Positions 43,122 through 51,887 of a stretch of 60,502 bases of DNA are shown one piece after another (position 1 is the stretch's first letter; every line of letters begins with the position of its first letter). This stretch comes from an uncultured Acetobacteraceae bacterium. Its GTDB lineage: Bacteria > Pseudomonadota > Alphaproteobacteria > Acetobacterales > Acetobacteraceae. A model generated the notes under the pieces. It saw only the letters and a list, made by a program, of their open reading frames with translations, was not told where the DNA came from and did no database searches. The stretch covers positions 1 to 60,502 of the forward strand of contig CALMVT010000125.1 of assembly GCA_937873175.1 (NCBI GenBank), given 5' to 3'. The position numbers were made by a program, and so were the translations under genes.

Positions 43122-43553
43122 CTACAAGGGCCGCCGCAGCACCAGCGCGTCGCCTCCGTCCGGATAATACCCCTGGCGGCAACCGATGGTGACAAAGCCG
43201 GCGGCCACATAAAGCGAGCGCGCCGAGTCATTGCCGGACGCGACCTCCAAGTAGATGACGTCAGCGCCACGCTGCCGTGCTGTGGCCAGAGTCTGACCAA
43301 GCAGCGCCCGTCCAACGCCCTGCCGCTGAACCGCGGGGTCCACGGCCAGAGTCAGTATTTCTGCCTCGTCGGCTGTGACCCGCGCCAGGATCATGCCGCC
43401 AGCCGGCGCGATCCAGCCAAATGCGCCGGGAAGGGCAAGCTGCAGCCCGATCGCATCGGCGCCCCAGCGTTCTCGGACAGCAAAGGCACAGTTGTGCAGC
43501 AACGCCATGGCTGCCGCGTGGGCCGGGGTCGCCACGACCAGCGGATATGTCAC
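43122..43553 (-). CDS. rimI: Ribosomal-protein-alanine N-acetyltransferase (RimI-type GNAT)
   Basis: This 143-residue GNAT acetyltransferase has the acetyl-CoA-binding loop VQRQGVGRALL near 75-85 and the C-terminal LEVASGNDSARSLYVAAGF segment typical of RimI, which acetylates the N-terminus of ribosomal protein S18. Its ATG overlaps the tsaB stop (ATGA). The tsaB-rimI pair is a widespread arrangement, which supports the name over a general GNAT label. Confidence 0.87.
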   Translation of the reverse strand: MTYPLVVATPAHAAAMALLHNCAFAVRERWGADAIGLQLALPGAFGWIAPAGGMILARVTADEAEILTLAVDPAVQRQGVGRALLGQTLATARQRGADVIYLEVASGNDSARSLYVAAGFVTIGCRQGYYPDGGDALVLRRPL

Positions 43554-44176
43554 ACCGGCTTCGCCGGGCGGGCTTCCGGCGGGTCCACATACAGGGGCTG
43601 CACCGGTCGCGGGTCTAGTCCCGCGCTGACCCGGCGCCGGGCGGCTGCCGCCACGCCGGCCGGCGTGGGCATTCGGGCGGGAAGCAGGAGCACGTCCGCA
43701 CCGCTCGCCGCGAGCCGGGACGCCACGGCGATGGCCGCATCCCCGGCTACCGACACCGGGCGCCCTGGGTCTGGCAACGCATCCAGCGCCACCGTCACGA
43801 CATCGCCGTTACGTTCCAGGAACACGCGATCGCGGCGCGTATCCACCGCCACCCATTGCTGGCGCCCGCAATCCGGAGCGGCCAGGGCTTCGCCAACGGT
43901 GACGCCTACCAGGGAAACGCGCGCAGCAAGCGCGATGCCATGCGCCAGCGACAAAGCGGTGCGGATGCCGGTGAAGCTACCCGGCCCAACCGTCACGGCG
44001 ACCATCGCCAACTGACTGGGCGGAACACCCGCTTGGGCCATCGCTTCTTCCGCCATGGCGGGAAGTGCCGCAACCCGGCCCCGGGCACCGGCCGCCCGGC
44101 GCTCCGCCACCACGCCATCCAACCCGACGACGCCAACCGAGCAACCAGACAACGCAGCGTCCAACGCGAGCACCAT
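43550..44176 (-). CDS. tsaB: tRNA threonylcarbamoyladenosine biosynthesis protein TsaB
   Basis: This 208-residue protein is the TsaB partner of TsaD in making the t6A modification of ANN-decoding tRNAs. It has an ASKHA-type N-terminus (VLALDAALSGCSVGV), VTVGPGSFTGIRTALSLAHGIA near 62-83 and GVTVGEALA. The ATG at 44176 is preferred to a GTG seven codons earlier because it begins right at the conserved first strand. It is followed by rimI with an overlap. Confidence 0.9.
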   Translation of the reverse strand: MVLALDAALSGCSVGVVGLDGVVAERRAAGARGRVAALPAMAEEAMAQAGVPPSQLAMVAVTVGPGSFTGIRTALSLAHGIALAARVSLVGVTVGEALAAPDCGRQQWVAVDTRRDRVFLERNGDVVTVALDALPDPGRPVSVAGDAAIAVASRLAASGADVLLLPARMPTPAGVAAAARRRVSAGLDPRPVQPLYVDPPEARPAKPV

Positions 44177-44348
44177 CCCGCTGTCAGGACCGGGCACGGG
44201 CCTTGCAAGCCTTAAATCGCGACAGGTGCAGCCCGGTCAGGCTGTCACGGCGCAAGGCCGAGGCGTTGCCGACCCGGACAGTCACGGCAAGACGGCCTCC
44301 CCGCGGTTGCAGACCCGTCCTGAACGAGATGGCCGTGTCGTGAGCGCG

Positions 44349-44906
44349 TCAGGCCTCAACCTGCTCAACCGATGTCACCTCCGGCACGTAATGCCGCAGC
44401 ATGTTCTCGATGCCGTGCTTCAGGGTGGCACTGGAGGACGGGCACCCGCTGCAGGCGCCCTGCATGTGCAGGCGCACCACGCCCTCGCGATAGCCACGGA
44501 ACACGATGTCGCCGCCGTCGCTGGCGACAGCCGGGCGGACGCGGCTGTCGAGCAGTTCCTTGATCTGATCGACGATCTCCTGATCCTCAGGCGATACGTC
44601 TTCATCCACCACGGCGCCAAGACCCTCTATCACCCGGCGGCCGGCAACGAAATGCTCCATGATCACGCCGAGAACCTGCGGCCGCAGCGCCTGCCACTCG
44701 GCGATGTCGGACTTGGTCACGGTGATGAAGTCGCTGCCGAGGAACACGCGCGCCACGCCCGGCAGGGCGAACAGCGCGGTGGCAAGTGGGCTGCGGCCGG
44801 CCGTGTCCGGCCCGGCAAAATCGGCGGTGCCGTCGCCCATCACGTCCCGCCCGGGCAGGAACTTGAGCGTGGCCGGGTTCGGGGTGCCTTCGGTTTCGAT
44901 GAACAT
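44349..44906 (-). CDS. NifU-like iron-sulphur carrier (Nfu type)
   Basis: This 185-residue protein has an N-terminal Nfu domain (MFIETEGTPNPATLKFLPG) and a C-terminal NifU-like domain with the cluster-binding C-x2-C motif (GACSGCPSSS, C152 and C155). It carries a 4Fe-4S cluster and hands it to target enzymes. Candidate clients in this window include MiaB, endonuclease III and the IlvD/Edd enzyme. Nfu upstream of tsaB is common in alphaproteobacteria. The ATG is at 44906 with no strong ribosome-binding site visible. Confidence 0.9.
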   Translation of the reverse strand: MFIETEGTPNPATLKFLPGRDVMGDGTADFAGPDTAGRSPLATALFALPGVARVFLGSDFITVTKSDIAEWQALRPQVLGVIMEHFVAGRRVIEGLGAVVDEDVSPEDQEIVDQIKELLDSRVRPAVASDGGDIVFRGYREGVVRLHMQGACSGCPSSSATLKHGIENMLRHYVPEVTSVEQVEA

Positions 44907-45001
44907 CGGTTTACCTCGAAATGGGGACTGCTAGCGTCCGGATGGCAGTACATGTGGCCAAAAGCCGCGCTTCATGCAAGTGTCACGAAACGCCGCGCCG
45001 T

Positions 45002-45877
45002 TCACTCCGCCGCCTGCTGCACGGGCCGCCGTGCCCTGAGCCGCCGAATGCGGCGGGCGTCGGCGTCCAGGATGCGGAACTCCAGCCCGGAGGCGTGGCT
45101 GATCACCTCGCCGCGCGCCGGCACCCGGCCGGCCAGGGTGAACACCAAACCGCCAACGGTGTCGATGTCGGCCTGTCGCTCGTCCTCCGTGAGCGTTTGG
45201 CCGAACCGCGTTTCGAAGTCCTCGATCGGCAGCCGGGCATCAAGGTCCAGCGCGCCGTCCGGGCGCTCGACGATCATCGGACCTTCGACCTCGTCGTGCT
45301 CGTCAGCGATGTCGCCCACGATCTCCTCCACCAGGTCCTCGATGGTGAGCAGGCCGTCGATGCCGCCATACTCGTCCACCACCAGCGCCAGGTGCATCCG
45401 CGCCTGACGCATCTGCAGCAGCAGGTCCAGCACCGGGACCTGCGGCGCCACCATCAGCGGCAAGCGCAGCAGGGCCTCAAGGTTGAACGCATCGGGGCGG
45501 CCGACATAGGCGAACACATCCTTGATGTGTACCATGCCCACGATGTCGTCCAACTGCTCGCGAAACACCGGCAGGCGCGAGTGGCCTTCCCGGCGGATCT
45601 GGTCCAGCGCCTGTTCCAACGTGACATCGACCGGCATGGCGACGATATCGGCCCGGGGCACCATCACATCGTCGGCCGACTTGCCGCGGAGGCGCAACAC
45701 GTTGGCGATCAGCGCCCGTTCCTGGCGGTCGAGTTCGGGAATGGCGCCGTCGGTCTGGCTGTCGTCAGCGGATTGCTGGACCAGCTCGGCGATGCTTTCC
45801 CGTACGTTGTGCTCGGGATAGCGCCCGCGCAGCAACTGCTGCACCCGGTTTAGGAAGCTGCGTTGCGACGCGCTCAT
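45002..45877 (-). CDS. corC: CorC/HlyC-type hemolysin-family CBS-domain protein
   Basis: This 291-residue cytoplasmic protein has a short N-terminal helix, a pair of CBS domains at about 65-185 (DDVMVPRADIVAMPVDV, GHSRLPVFREQLDDIVGMVHIKD and LALVVDEYGGIDGLLTIEDL quoted in part) and a C-terminal CorC_HlyC domain with DTVGGLVFTLAGRVP. It is linked to magnesium and cobalt efflux in enterobacteria. The ATG overlaps the ybeY stop (ATGA), continuing the phoH-ybeY-corC unit found in most proteobacteria. Confidence 0.92.
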   Translation of the reverse strand: MSASQRSFLNRVQQLLRGRYPEHNVRESIAELVQQSADDSQTDGAIPELDRQERALIANVLRLRGKSADDVMVPRADIVAMPVDVTLEQALDQIRREGHSRLPVFREQLDDIVGMVHIKDVFAYVGRPDAFNLEALLRLPLMVAPQVPVLDLLLQMRQARMHLALVVDEYGGIDGLLTIEDLVEEIVGDIADEHDEVEGPMIVERPDGALDLDARLPIEDFETRFGQTLTEDERQADIDTVGGLVFTLAGRVPARGEVISHASGLEFRILDADARRIRRLRARRPVQQAAE

Positions 45878-46338
45878 GGCCGGCGCCGCGCCGTGCGCCA
45901 CGGGTCGGGCACGCCCATGCGGCGCAGCAGCCGCGTTTCCGCCATCTCCATGCGCCGGGCCTCGCCGGGCAGGGCGTGATCGTAGCCGCGCAGGTGCAGG
46001 GCGCCGTGCACGACGAGGTGGGCCAGGTGATGCGATGCCCGACGCCCGGCCGCCCGCGCTTCCCGCCGCACGGTGCCCAGCGCCAGGATCACGTCCCCGG
46101 TTGCAAAGGTCAGCACGTTGGTCGGCTTGTTCCGGCCGCGGTGCCGGGTGTTCAGCCGCTTTACCGCCAGGTCGGACGCGAGGACCACCGTTCCGGCGCC
46201 CCCGGCGGCCCGCGCGGCGCGGCCGGCGATCAGCTCGGCGCGCGGCGCGAACCGCCGCCATCCTGGGTCGGCCACGATGATGGCGGGATCGTCACTAAGC
46301 CCCGCCGAAGCGGGGCCGCGTCTGCTGTCAGGGTCCAT
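45874..46338 (-). CDS. ybeY: Endoribonuclease YbeY (16S rRNA 3'-end maturation)
   Basis: This 154-residue zinc enzyme has the signature HGALHLRGYDH with the three metal-binding histidines at 111, 115 and 121. RGRNKPTNVLTFAT near 68-80 is the usual N-K-P/T-D-VLSF region, with threonine-asparagine for the commoner acidic form. It matures the 16S rRNA 3' end and takes part in ribosome quality control. The ATG at 46338 lies inside the last 11 bases of phoH; another ATG two codons upstream (46344) is possible. Confidence 0.9.
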   Translation of the reverse strand: MDPDSRRGPASAGLSDDPAIIVADPGWRRFAPRAELIAGRAARAAGGAGTVVLASDLAVKRLNTRHRGRNKPTNVLTFATGDVILALGTVRREARAAGRRASHHLAHLVVHGALHLRGYDHALPGEARRMEMAETRLLRRMGVPDPWRTARRRP

Positions 46339-47428
46339 TGGCATCCTGGAAGTCGGCTGGCGGCTCGGTTCGTGGTCGACCGCGGGGGCCGCGGTTCTGC
46401 CCGGCCTCGGGCATCCCCGCATCGCGCTGGGCCTGCGCCCGCTGTTCATATGCGCCGACAATGGCGGCAACGAGCGGGTGACGCACCACGTCGCGCACCC
46501 CGAACCGGGTGATGCCGATGCCGGGCAGGCCGTCCAGCGTGTCAAGCGCGTCGCGCAGCCCGCTGCGCTGACCCGGCGGCAAGTCGATCTGGCTCAGGTC
46601 GCCGGTGATCACCATGCGCGTGCCCTCGCCCATGCGGGTCAGGAACATCTTCATCTGCACAGGCGTCGTGTTCTGCGCCTCGTCCAAGATCACGAAGGCG
46701 TGCGCCAAGGTGCGCCCGCGCATGAAGGCGAGGGGCGCCACCTCGATCTCCCCGGTGCCCATGCGCCGGATCACCTGGTCGCCCGGCATCATGTCGTGCA
46801 GCGCGTCGTAAAGCGGGCGCAGGTAGGGATCGACCTTTTCCTTGAGGTCGCCGGGCAGGAAGCCCAGGCGCTCCCCGGCCTCCACCGCCGGGCGGGACAA
46901 TATGATGCGGTCCACGCGGTTCGCTTGCAGCATCGCGACCGCCTGGGCCACGGCAAGGTAGGTCTTGCCGGTGCCGGCCGGGCCGATGCCGAACACCATC
47001 TCGAAACGGCTGAGCATCTCCATGTACGTCGCCTGGCCCGGCGAGCGCGGGCCGACGGTGCCGCGGCGGGTCTGGATCGCCGGTAGGTCGGACAACGGCA
47101 GCCGGGGATCGGGGTCGGTTTCGGACATGCGGATCGCCGCCTCCACGTCGGCGCGGGATACCCCCTTGCCGCGTTCGAGGCGTTTATACAATCCGGTCAG
47201 CGCGGCTTCCGCCGCCTGCACGCGGGCCGGCTCCCCGCTGATCGCGACGCGGTTGCCCCGGGAGGACATGCGCACGCCCAAGCCCTGCTCCAATCGGACC
47301 AGGTGGCGGTCATGGTCGCCGAACAGCAGCGGCAGCAACGCGTTGTCGTTGAATTGCAGCGTCACCGCCTTTTCGGGCGATACCGCATTGGGAGAAGTCG
47401 AAGCCGAAGTCCCGGCGAGGATGTTCAA
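46328..47428 (-). CDS. ybeZ: PhoH-like ATPase (YbeZ)
   Basis: This 366-residue P-loop protein has a KH-like N-terminal segment, Walker [10 protein letters not shown] (quoted near 160), [18 protein letters not shown] and Walker [10 protein letters not shown] with [16 protein letters not shown] following, all typical of PhoH/YbeZ. It is linked to RNA metabolism with its neighbour YbeY. The proposed start is a TTG at 47428 overlapping the miaB stop as TTGA. A later in-frame GTG at 47365 would remove the variable first 21 residues. The C-terminal tail is rich in proline and arginine and is not conserved. Confidence 0.9.
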   Translation of the reverse strand: MNILAGTSASTSPNAVSPEKAVTLQFNDNALLPLLFGDHDRHLVRLEQGLGVRMSSRGNRVAISGEPARVQAAEAALTGLYKRLERGKGVSRADVEAAIRMSETDPDPRLPLSDLPAIQTRRGTVGPRSPGQATYMEMLSRFEMVFGIGPAGTGKTYLAVAQAVAMLQANRVDRIILSRPAVEAGERLGFLPGDLKEKVDPYLRPLYDALHDMMPGDQVIRRMGTGEIEVAPLAFMRGRTLAHAFVILDEAQNTTPVQMKMFLTRMGEGTRMVITGDLSQIDLPPGQRSGLRDALDTLDGLPGIGITRFGVRDVVRHPLVAAIVGAYEQRAQAQRDAGMPEAGQNRGPRGRPRTEPPADFQDANGP

Positions 47429-48798
47429 GCGCAGATTTGCTCCAGGTTCAGGGTTCCAGCCAGAGAGTTGGGGCGTCCATCCACAATCGTCACCGGGGCA
47501 ACCTTCCCAACCAGCGACATTGGGCCATGCACGTGCACCGGCTGCAGGAAAGGTGTCCGTCCCGAGAGCTGCCCGGGACGCCGGCCCGGCCCGGTGAACA
47601 GCACAGGCATGACCAGGCCGCGGCTTTGCGCGTTGAACGCTGCCTGCTGGTCCCGCAACAGGGCCAGAAGTGTTTGCAGGCGCGCATGCTTCACGGGCTC
47701 GGCCACATGCAGCGGGGCGCCGGCCGCAGGCGTTCCGGGGCGGGGGGAGTACTGGAAGCTGAACGCCTGCGCGAAGCCGACCCGGCGCACGAGGTCCAAC
47801 GTCGCCAAGAAGTCCGTGTCGGTTTCCCCGGGGTGCCCCACGATGAAGTCCGACGACAATGCAAGATCGGGCCGCACCGCCCGCAAACGCTCGACCAGCC
47901 GCAGGTAGTCGGCGGCGGTATGACGCCGGTTCATCGCGGCGAGCATGCGGTCGGAGCCTGACTGCACCGGCAGGTGCAGGAACGGCATCAGTTGCGGCAC
48001 GTCCCGGTGGGCGTCGATCAGGTCGTCGCCCATGTCGCGCGGGTGCGACGTGGTGTAGCGCAGCCGCAGCAGGCCCGGCAGCTCGGCCAAAGCTCGGATC
48101 AGCCGGCCAAAGGTCCAAGCGCCGCCGCCCGGCGCCTCGCCGTGCCAGGCATTGACGTTCTGGCCCAGCAAGGTGATCTCGCGAGCGCCCGCGGCCAGGA
48201 GGCGACGCGCTTCCGTGATCACGGCGACGGCCGGCCGGCTCGCTTCCGCGCCGCGGGTGTACGGGACGACGCAGAAGGAGCAGAACTTGTCGCAGCCTTC
48301 CTGCACCGTCAGGAACGCGGTCACGCCGGGAAGGGCCGCGCTGTCCGGCAGGTAATCGAACTTGGCTTCAGCCGGGAAGTCCGTCTCGATCACGCCCCCG
48401 CCCGCGCGCGCCGCGCGGGCCACCATCTCCGGCAGGCGGTGATAAGTCTGCGGACCCAGCACGATATCGACATACGGCGCACGGGCGACGATCTCCGCCC
48501 CTTCCGCCTGCGCCACGCAGCCGGCAACCGCCAGAATGGTCGGCCGCCCCGCCGCTTCCCGTGCCTGCTTGACCGCGCGAAGCCGGCCCAACTCGCTGAA
48601 CACCTTTTCAGCCGCCTTGTCGCGGATATGGCAAGTGTTCAGGATCACCATGTCGGCGTCCTCCGGCGTAGGCGTGGGCGCAAAGCCCAACGGCGCCAGC
48701 ACGTCCGCCATGCGTCCGCTGTCATACACGTTCATCTGGCAGCCCCAGGTGATGACGTGCAGCCGTTTCGGGCTTTTGGTCTCGTTGGTCGCGGTCAC
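47425..48798 (-). CDS. miaB: tRNA-2-methylthio-N6-isopentenyladenosine synthase
   Basis: This 457-residue radical-SAM methylthiotransferase has the N-terminal UPF0004 domain with cysteines in TWGCQMN (C20), LNTCHIR and VAGCVAQ holding one 4Fe-4S cluster. The radical SAM motif CDKFCSFC (C-x3-C-x2-C) holds the other, and a C-terminal TRAM domain binds tRNA. It adds the methylthio group at A37 of tRNAs reading U-starting codons. The start is GTG at 48798 with AGGGA about 11 bases upstream. The open frame extends far upstream without family similarity. Confidence 0.93.
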   Translation of the reverse strand: MTATNETKSPKRLHVITWGCQMNVYDSGRMADVLAPLGFAPTPTPEDADMVILNTCHIRDKAAEKVFSELGRLRAVKQAREAAGRPTILAVAGCVAQAEGAEIVARAPYVDIVLGPQTYHRLPEMVARAARAGGGVIETDFPAEAKFDYLPDSAALPGVTAFLTVQEGCDKFCSFCVVPYTRGAEASRPAVAVITEARRLLAAGAREITLLGQNVNAWHGEAPGGGAWTFGRLIRALAELPGLLRLRYTTSHPRDMGDDLIDAHRDVPQLMPFLHLPVQSGSDRMLAAMNRRHTAADYLRLVERLRAVRPDLALSSDFIVGHPGETDTDFLATLDLVRRVGFAQAFSFQYSPRPGTPAAGAPLHVAEPVKHARLQTLLALLRDQQAAFNAQSRGLVMPVLFTGPGRRPGQLSGRTPFLQPVHVHGPMSLVGKVAPVTIVDGRPNSLAGTLNLEQICA

Positions 48799-48958
48799 AG
48801 CCAGGAACGTCCCTTCGTCAGCCGGAGAAGCCCGGCCAAGCGTCGGGAAGGAATGGGCGGGCAACCGGTCCGGGTCAAGCGCAGCAGCGTTCGGAAAGCT
48901 CCTTCTGGTCCTGCCAACTCCGGCCGGTCGAAGTGTGGCAGATCGGGCAGGAGGCTTG

Positions 48959-49909
48959 TCAAGCGAAAGCGGGCCGGTCCGGCGTGGCATCCTCGGCCGC
49001 CGGGTGCAAGGCGGGCCGCACCGGCCGGTTCTGCCGAAGCGCCGCCGCACCTTCCGCCACGGTCTGCCATACCGCCTGCGACAGCGCCTTCCGGGACGCA
49101 TAAGCGGCCGGATCAACTGGGGCGTGCAGCACCACGGTGGCACGCAGCCCGCTGTGCTGCGCCAAGCGCCAGAAATGGCTGGCGAGGTCCATGTCGCCGT
49201 ACCACGCGAACACCGGCCGGCTCGCCCGGCCGATGGGCAGCCCGCCCAACTGGTCGTAAACGACCGATACCGGTTGGATCAGCGGACGCCGGGCCAAGGA
49301 CGGAGGAACCGGCGGCTCCCCATCCGTGCGCGCCTCGGCAACCGAGAAGAACACCGAGCGGAACGGCAGCACCCGGGAACCGTCGGAGCTGGTGCCCTCG
49401 GGAAACAGGATCAGGTTGTCGCCCGCGTCCAGCCGGTCCCGCATGGCGCTGCTTTCCCGCCCAGTGTTGGCGGCGCGGCGGCTGACGAACACGGTGCGGC
49501 CCAGGCGGGCAACGGTGCGGATGACCGGCCAGCGGCCCACCTCCTCCTTGGCGATGAAGCAGCCTTCCAGCACGCCGCCCAGGGCCAAGATGTCCAGCCA
49601 GGACGAATGGTTGGACGCGAACACCACCGGCCGCCCGCCGCGCCGCGCCGGCGTGCCGATCACCCGCACGTGCAGGCCGAGCAGGCGGCACACGCTGGCC
49701 CAATACAGCCGGGCAAACACAATCTTGCCACGGCCGGGTAATACGAGCATCCCGGCCTGGATCGCGGCGGCGGGAAGCGTCCACAAAGCGATGGCCGCGC
49801 CGCGCCGCACCGACCGCAGCTGATGGGTCCGCTGGCGCGGCGTTTCCGTTTCAACCTGCGCCAGGGCGGGCAGGCTCCTTTGGCGTGCGCGGGGTGTAAG
49901 AAGCTTCAT
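48959..49909 (-). CDS. Lysophospholipid acyltransferase (PlsC/OlsA-like)
   Basis: This 316-residue membrane-bound acyltransferase has an N-terminal hydrophobic stretch at about 38-60, the catalytic NHSSWLD box (H101, D106) and the glycerophosphate-binding FPEGTSSDG box (169-177). The family transfers a fatty acyl chain to 1-acylglycerol-3-phosphate, or to lyso-ornithine lipid in the OlsA branch. The position next to miaB is common for this gene in alphaproteobacteria. It also shares the window with olsB, so an OlsA-type role is possible but cannot be separated from PlsC by eye. The ATG at 49909 gives a normal length. Confidence 0.88.
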   Translation of the reverse strand: MKLLTPRARQRSLPALAQVETETPRQRTHQLRSVRRGAAIALWTLPAAAIQAGMLVLPGRGKIVFARLYWASVCRLLGLHVRVIGTPARRGGRPVVFASNHSSWLDILALGGVLEGCFIAKEEVGRWPVIRTVARLGRTVFVSRRAANTGRESSAMRDRLDAGDNLILFPEGTSSDGSRVLPFRSVFFSVAEARTDGEPPVPPSLARRPLIQPVSVVYDQLGGLPIGRASRPVFAWYGDMDLASHFWRLAQHSGLRATVVLHAPVDPAAYASRKALSQAVWQTVAEGAAALRQNRPVRPALHPAAEDATPDRPAFA

Positions 49910-50042
49910 GGAACCCAGATACCAATCCGTATGTGTCGGAACAACAACGCGCCCGTGACAATCGCGGAACGGCGGCGGGCGGCGTAGCAGGATGCGCAGG
50001 CGAATCTGGCGCGCTCTCGGGCTTTCAGCATTATGCTGCCGC

Positions 50043-51887
50043 ATGTTCAAGGGAACGACTCCTTGGTTCCAGCGGGTCGTCCTGTTCGCCGTCGTGCTGG
50101 CCGTGCTGCACGGTGCCGCCGCGGGCGCGGCCGATCCGCAGCCCTACACCATGTCCATCGCGTCCACCGGCGACGCGGCGCTGGACCAGGCGCTGAAGGA
50201 CAGCTCCAACCTCATGTCATTGCGGGAAAGCGCCCCGGTCGGCCCGTTCGCGCTGGTGAGCCGCGCGCGGGACGACGAGGGTCGCCTGTCCACGGCGCTC
50301 AACAGCTATGGCCACTACGCCGCCCGGGTCACGATCAGGGTGGCCGGACGGAGCCTGGACGACACGGCGCTGCCGACCGTGCTGGAAGCCGCAAGCGCGC
50401 CGGTCCCGGTGACGGTCGGGATCGACCCCGGGCCCGTGTTCCATTTGCGCCGGGTCACGCTGGACGGCCAAGTGCTGGAGCAGGCGCGGGCGGCGCTGGG
50501 CATAGCACCCGGCGCGCCGGCCGTGGCGGCCGACGTGCTGGCGGGGCGGGAGCGCGTGCTGGATGCGCTGCGCAGCCAAGGCTACGCGCTGGCCAAGGTC
50601 GATCCCCCGGTGGCGATGCTCGACCCCTCGGCGCAGGCGTTGGACGTGTCCTACAAGGTGGACGCCGGCCCGCAGGTCGATCTCGGGCCGATCAGCATCG
50701 GCGGGCTGACGCGGGTGGACCCGGTTTTCGTGCGGCGCCGGTTGCTGGTCCACCAAGGCGAGCGGTTCGACCCGGCGAAAATCGAGAAAGCGCGGCAGGA
50801 CCTGGCGCAGCTTGGCGTGTTCGCGACCGTCCGCGCCCGAGCGGCCGATCAGGTGGACGCCGCCGGGCAGTTGCCGCTGGCCTTTGACATGACGGAACGG
50901 CCGCGCCACGCCATCGCGGTGACGGCCGACTACTCGACCGACCTCGGCGCCAGCTTCGGCGCCACATTCCAGCACCGCAACCTGTTCGGCCAGGCCGAGC
51001 AGTTGAACCTGGGCGCCGCGGTGACCCAGCTCGGCGGCACCGCCACCCGGGGCAGCGGCTACAACGTGACGGCCGCGCTGACCAAGCCGGACATGTGGCG
51101 GCGGGACCAATCGGTGACGGTGAACGTGCAGGCGATCAAGGAAAATCTCGATGCCTATGACCGCACGGCGGTGCTGGGCGGCGTCACCCTCAGCCGGAAA
51201 GTCGAGCAGGTCTGGACAGGCAGTGTCGGCGTGCAGGCGCAGCAGTCGCAGATCACCCAGGAAGGGGTGGAGCGCAGCTACACCCTGCTCGCCCTGCCGC
51301 TCGGCCTCCGCTACGACTCGACGGGGCCGGAAGGACTGTTCGAGCCGACGCACGGCATCAAGGCGGCAGCAAGCGTGGCGCCGACGCAGGTCCTGGTTGG
51401 CCGGCAAGCGACGTTCACCATTCTGCAGGTCTCAGGTTCAACCTATATCAACTTGGGCGCCCCGGGCCGCAGCATCATCGCGCTGCGCGGCCTGATCGGC
51501 AGCGTGCAGGGGGCGAGCACCTTTGACCTGCCGCCGGATGAGCGGTTCTACGCCGGAGGGGGCGGCACGGTGCGGGGCTACCGCTACCAGTCGATCGGGC
51601 CGAAGTTCGCGAGCAACCGGCCCACCGGCGGCACGTCGATCACGGCCGCCACGGTTGAGTACCGGCAGCGCTTCGGCGAAAGCTTCGGCGCCGCGGTGTT
51701 CGTGGACGCCGGGCAGGTGTCCAACTCCAGCAGCGGGTTCGGCAGCGGCTTGCGGGCGGGCGCCGGGGTGGGCGCTCGCTACTACACGCCGATCGGGCCG
51801 GTGCGGCTGGACGTGGCCGTGCCGCTCAACAAGCAGAGCCGGGACGACACGTTCGAGCTATACGTCGGCATCGGGCAGGCTTTCTGA
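50043..51887 (+). CDS. tamA: TamA-like outer-membrane assembly protein (Omp85 family)
   Basis: This 614-residue protein starts with a signal peptide (about 1-31, ending GAAAGA). POTRA-like repeats follow up to about residue 270 (LRRVTLDGQVLEQARAAL and the motif LGPISIGGLTRVDPVFVRRRL are parts of two of them). The rest is the 16-stranded Omp85 barrel, with GGGGTVRGYRYQSIGP near 500-515 carrying the RGY lid-lock-type motif and a final strand ending in phenylalanine. With TamB it helps insert outer-membrane proteins or move phospholipids. An upstream ATG at 49992 would bury the signal peptide, so I prefer 50043. The stop overlaps tamB by one base (TGATG). Confidence 0.92.
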   Translation: MFKGTTPWFQRVVLFAVVLAVLHGAAAGAADPQPYTMSIASTGDAALDQALKDSSNLMSLRESAPVGPFALVSRARDDEGRLSTALNSYGHYAARVTIRVAGRSLDDTALPTVLEAASAPVPVTVGIDPGPVFHLRRVTLDGQVLEQARAALGIAPGAPAVAADVLAGRERVLDALRSQGYALAKVDPPVAMLDPSAQALDVSYKVDAGPQVDLGPISIGGLTRVDPVFVRRRLLVHQGERFDPAKIEKARQDLAQLGVFATVRARAADQVDAAGQLPLAFDMTERPRHAIAVTADYSTDLGASFGATFQHRNLFGQAEQLNLGAAVTQLGGTATRGSGYNVTAALTKPDMWRRDQSVTVNVQAIKENLDAYDRTAVLGGVTLSRKVEQVWTGSVGVQAQQSQITQEGVERSYTLLALPLGLRYDSTGPEGLFEPTHGIKAAASVAPTQVLVGRQATFTILQVSGSTYINLGAPGRSIIALRGLIGSVQGASTFDLPPDERFYAGGGGTVRGYRYQSIGPKFASNRPTGGTSITAATVEYRQRFGESFGAAVFVDAGQVSNSSSGFGSGLRAGAGVGARYYTPIGPVRLDVAVPLNKQSRDDTFELYVGIGQAF

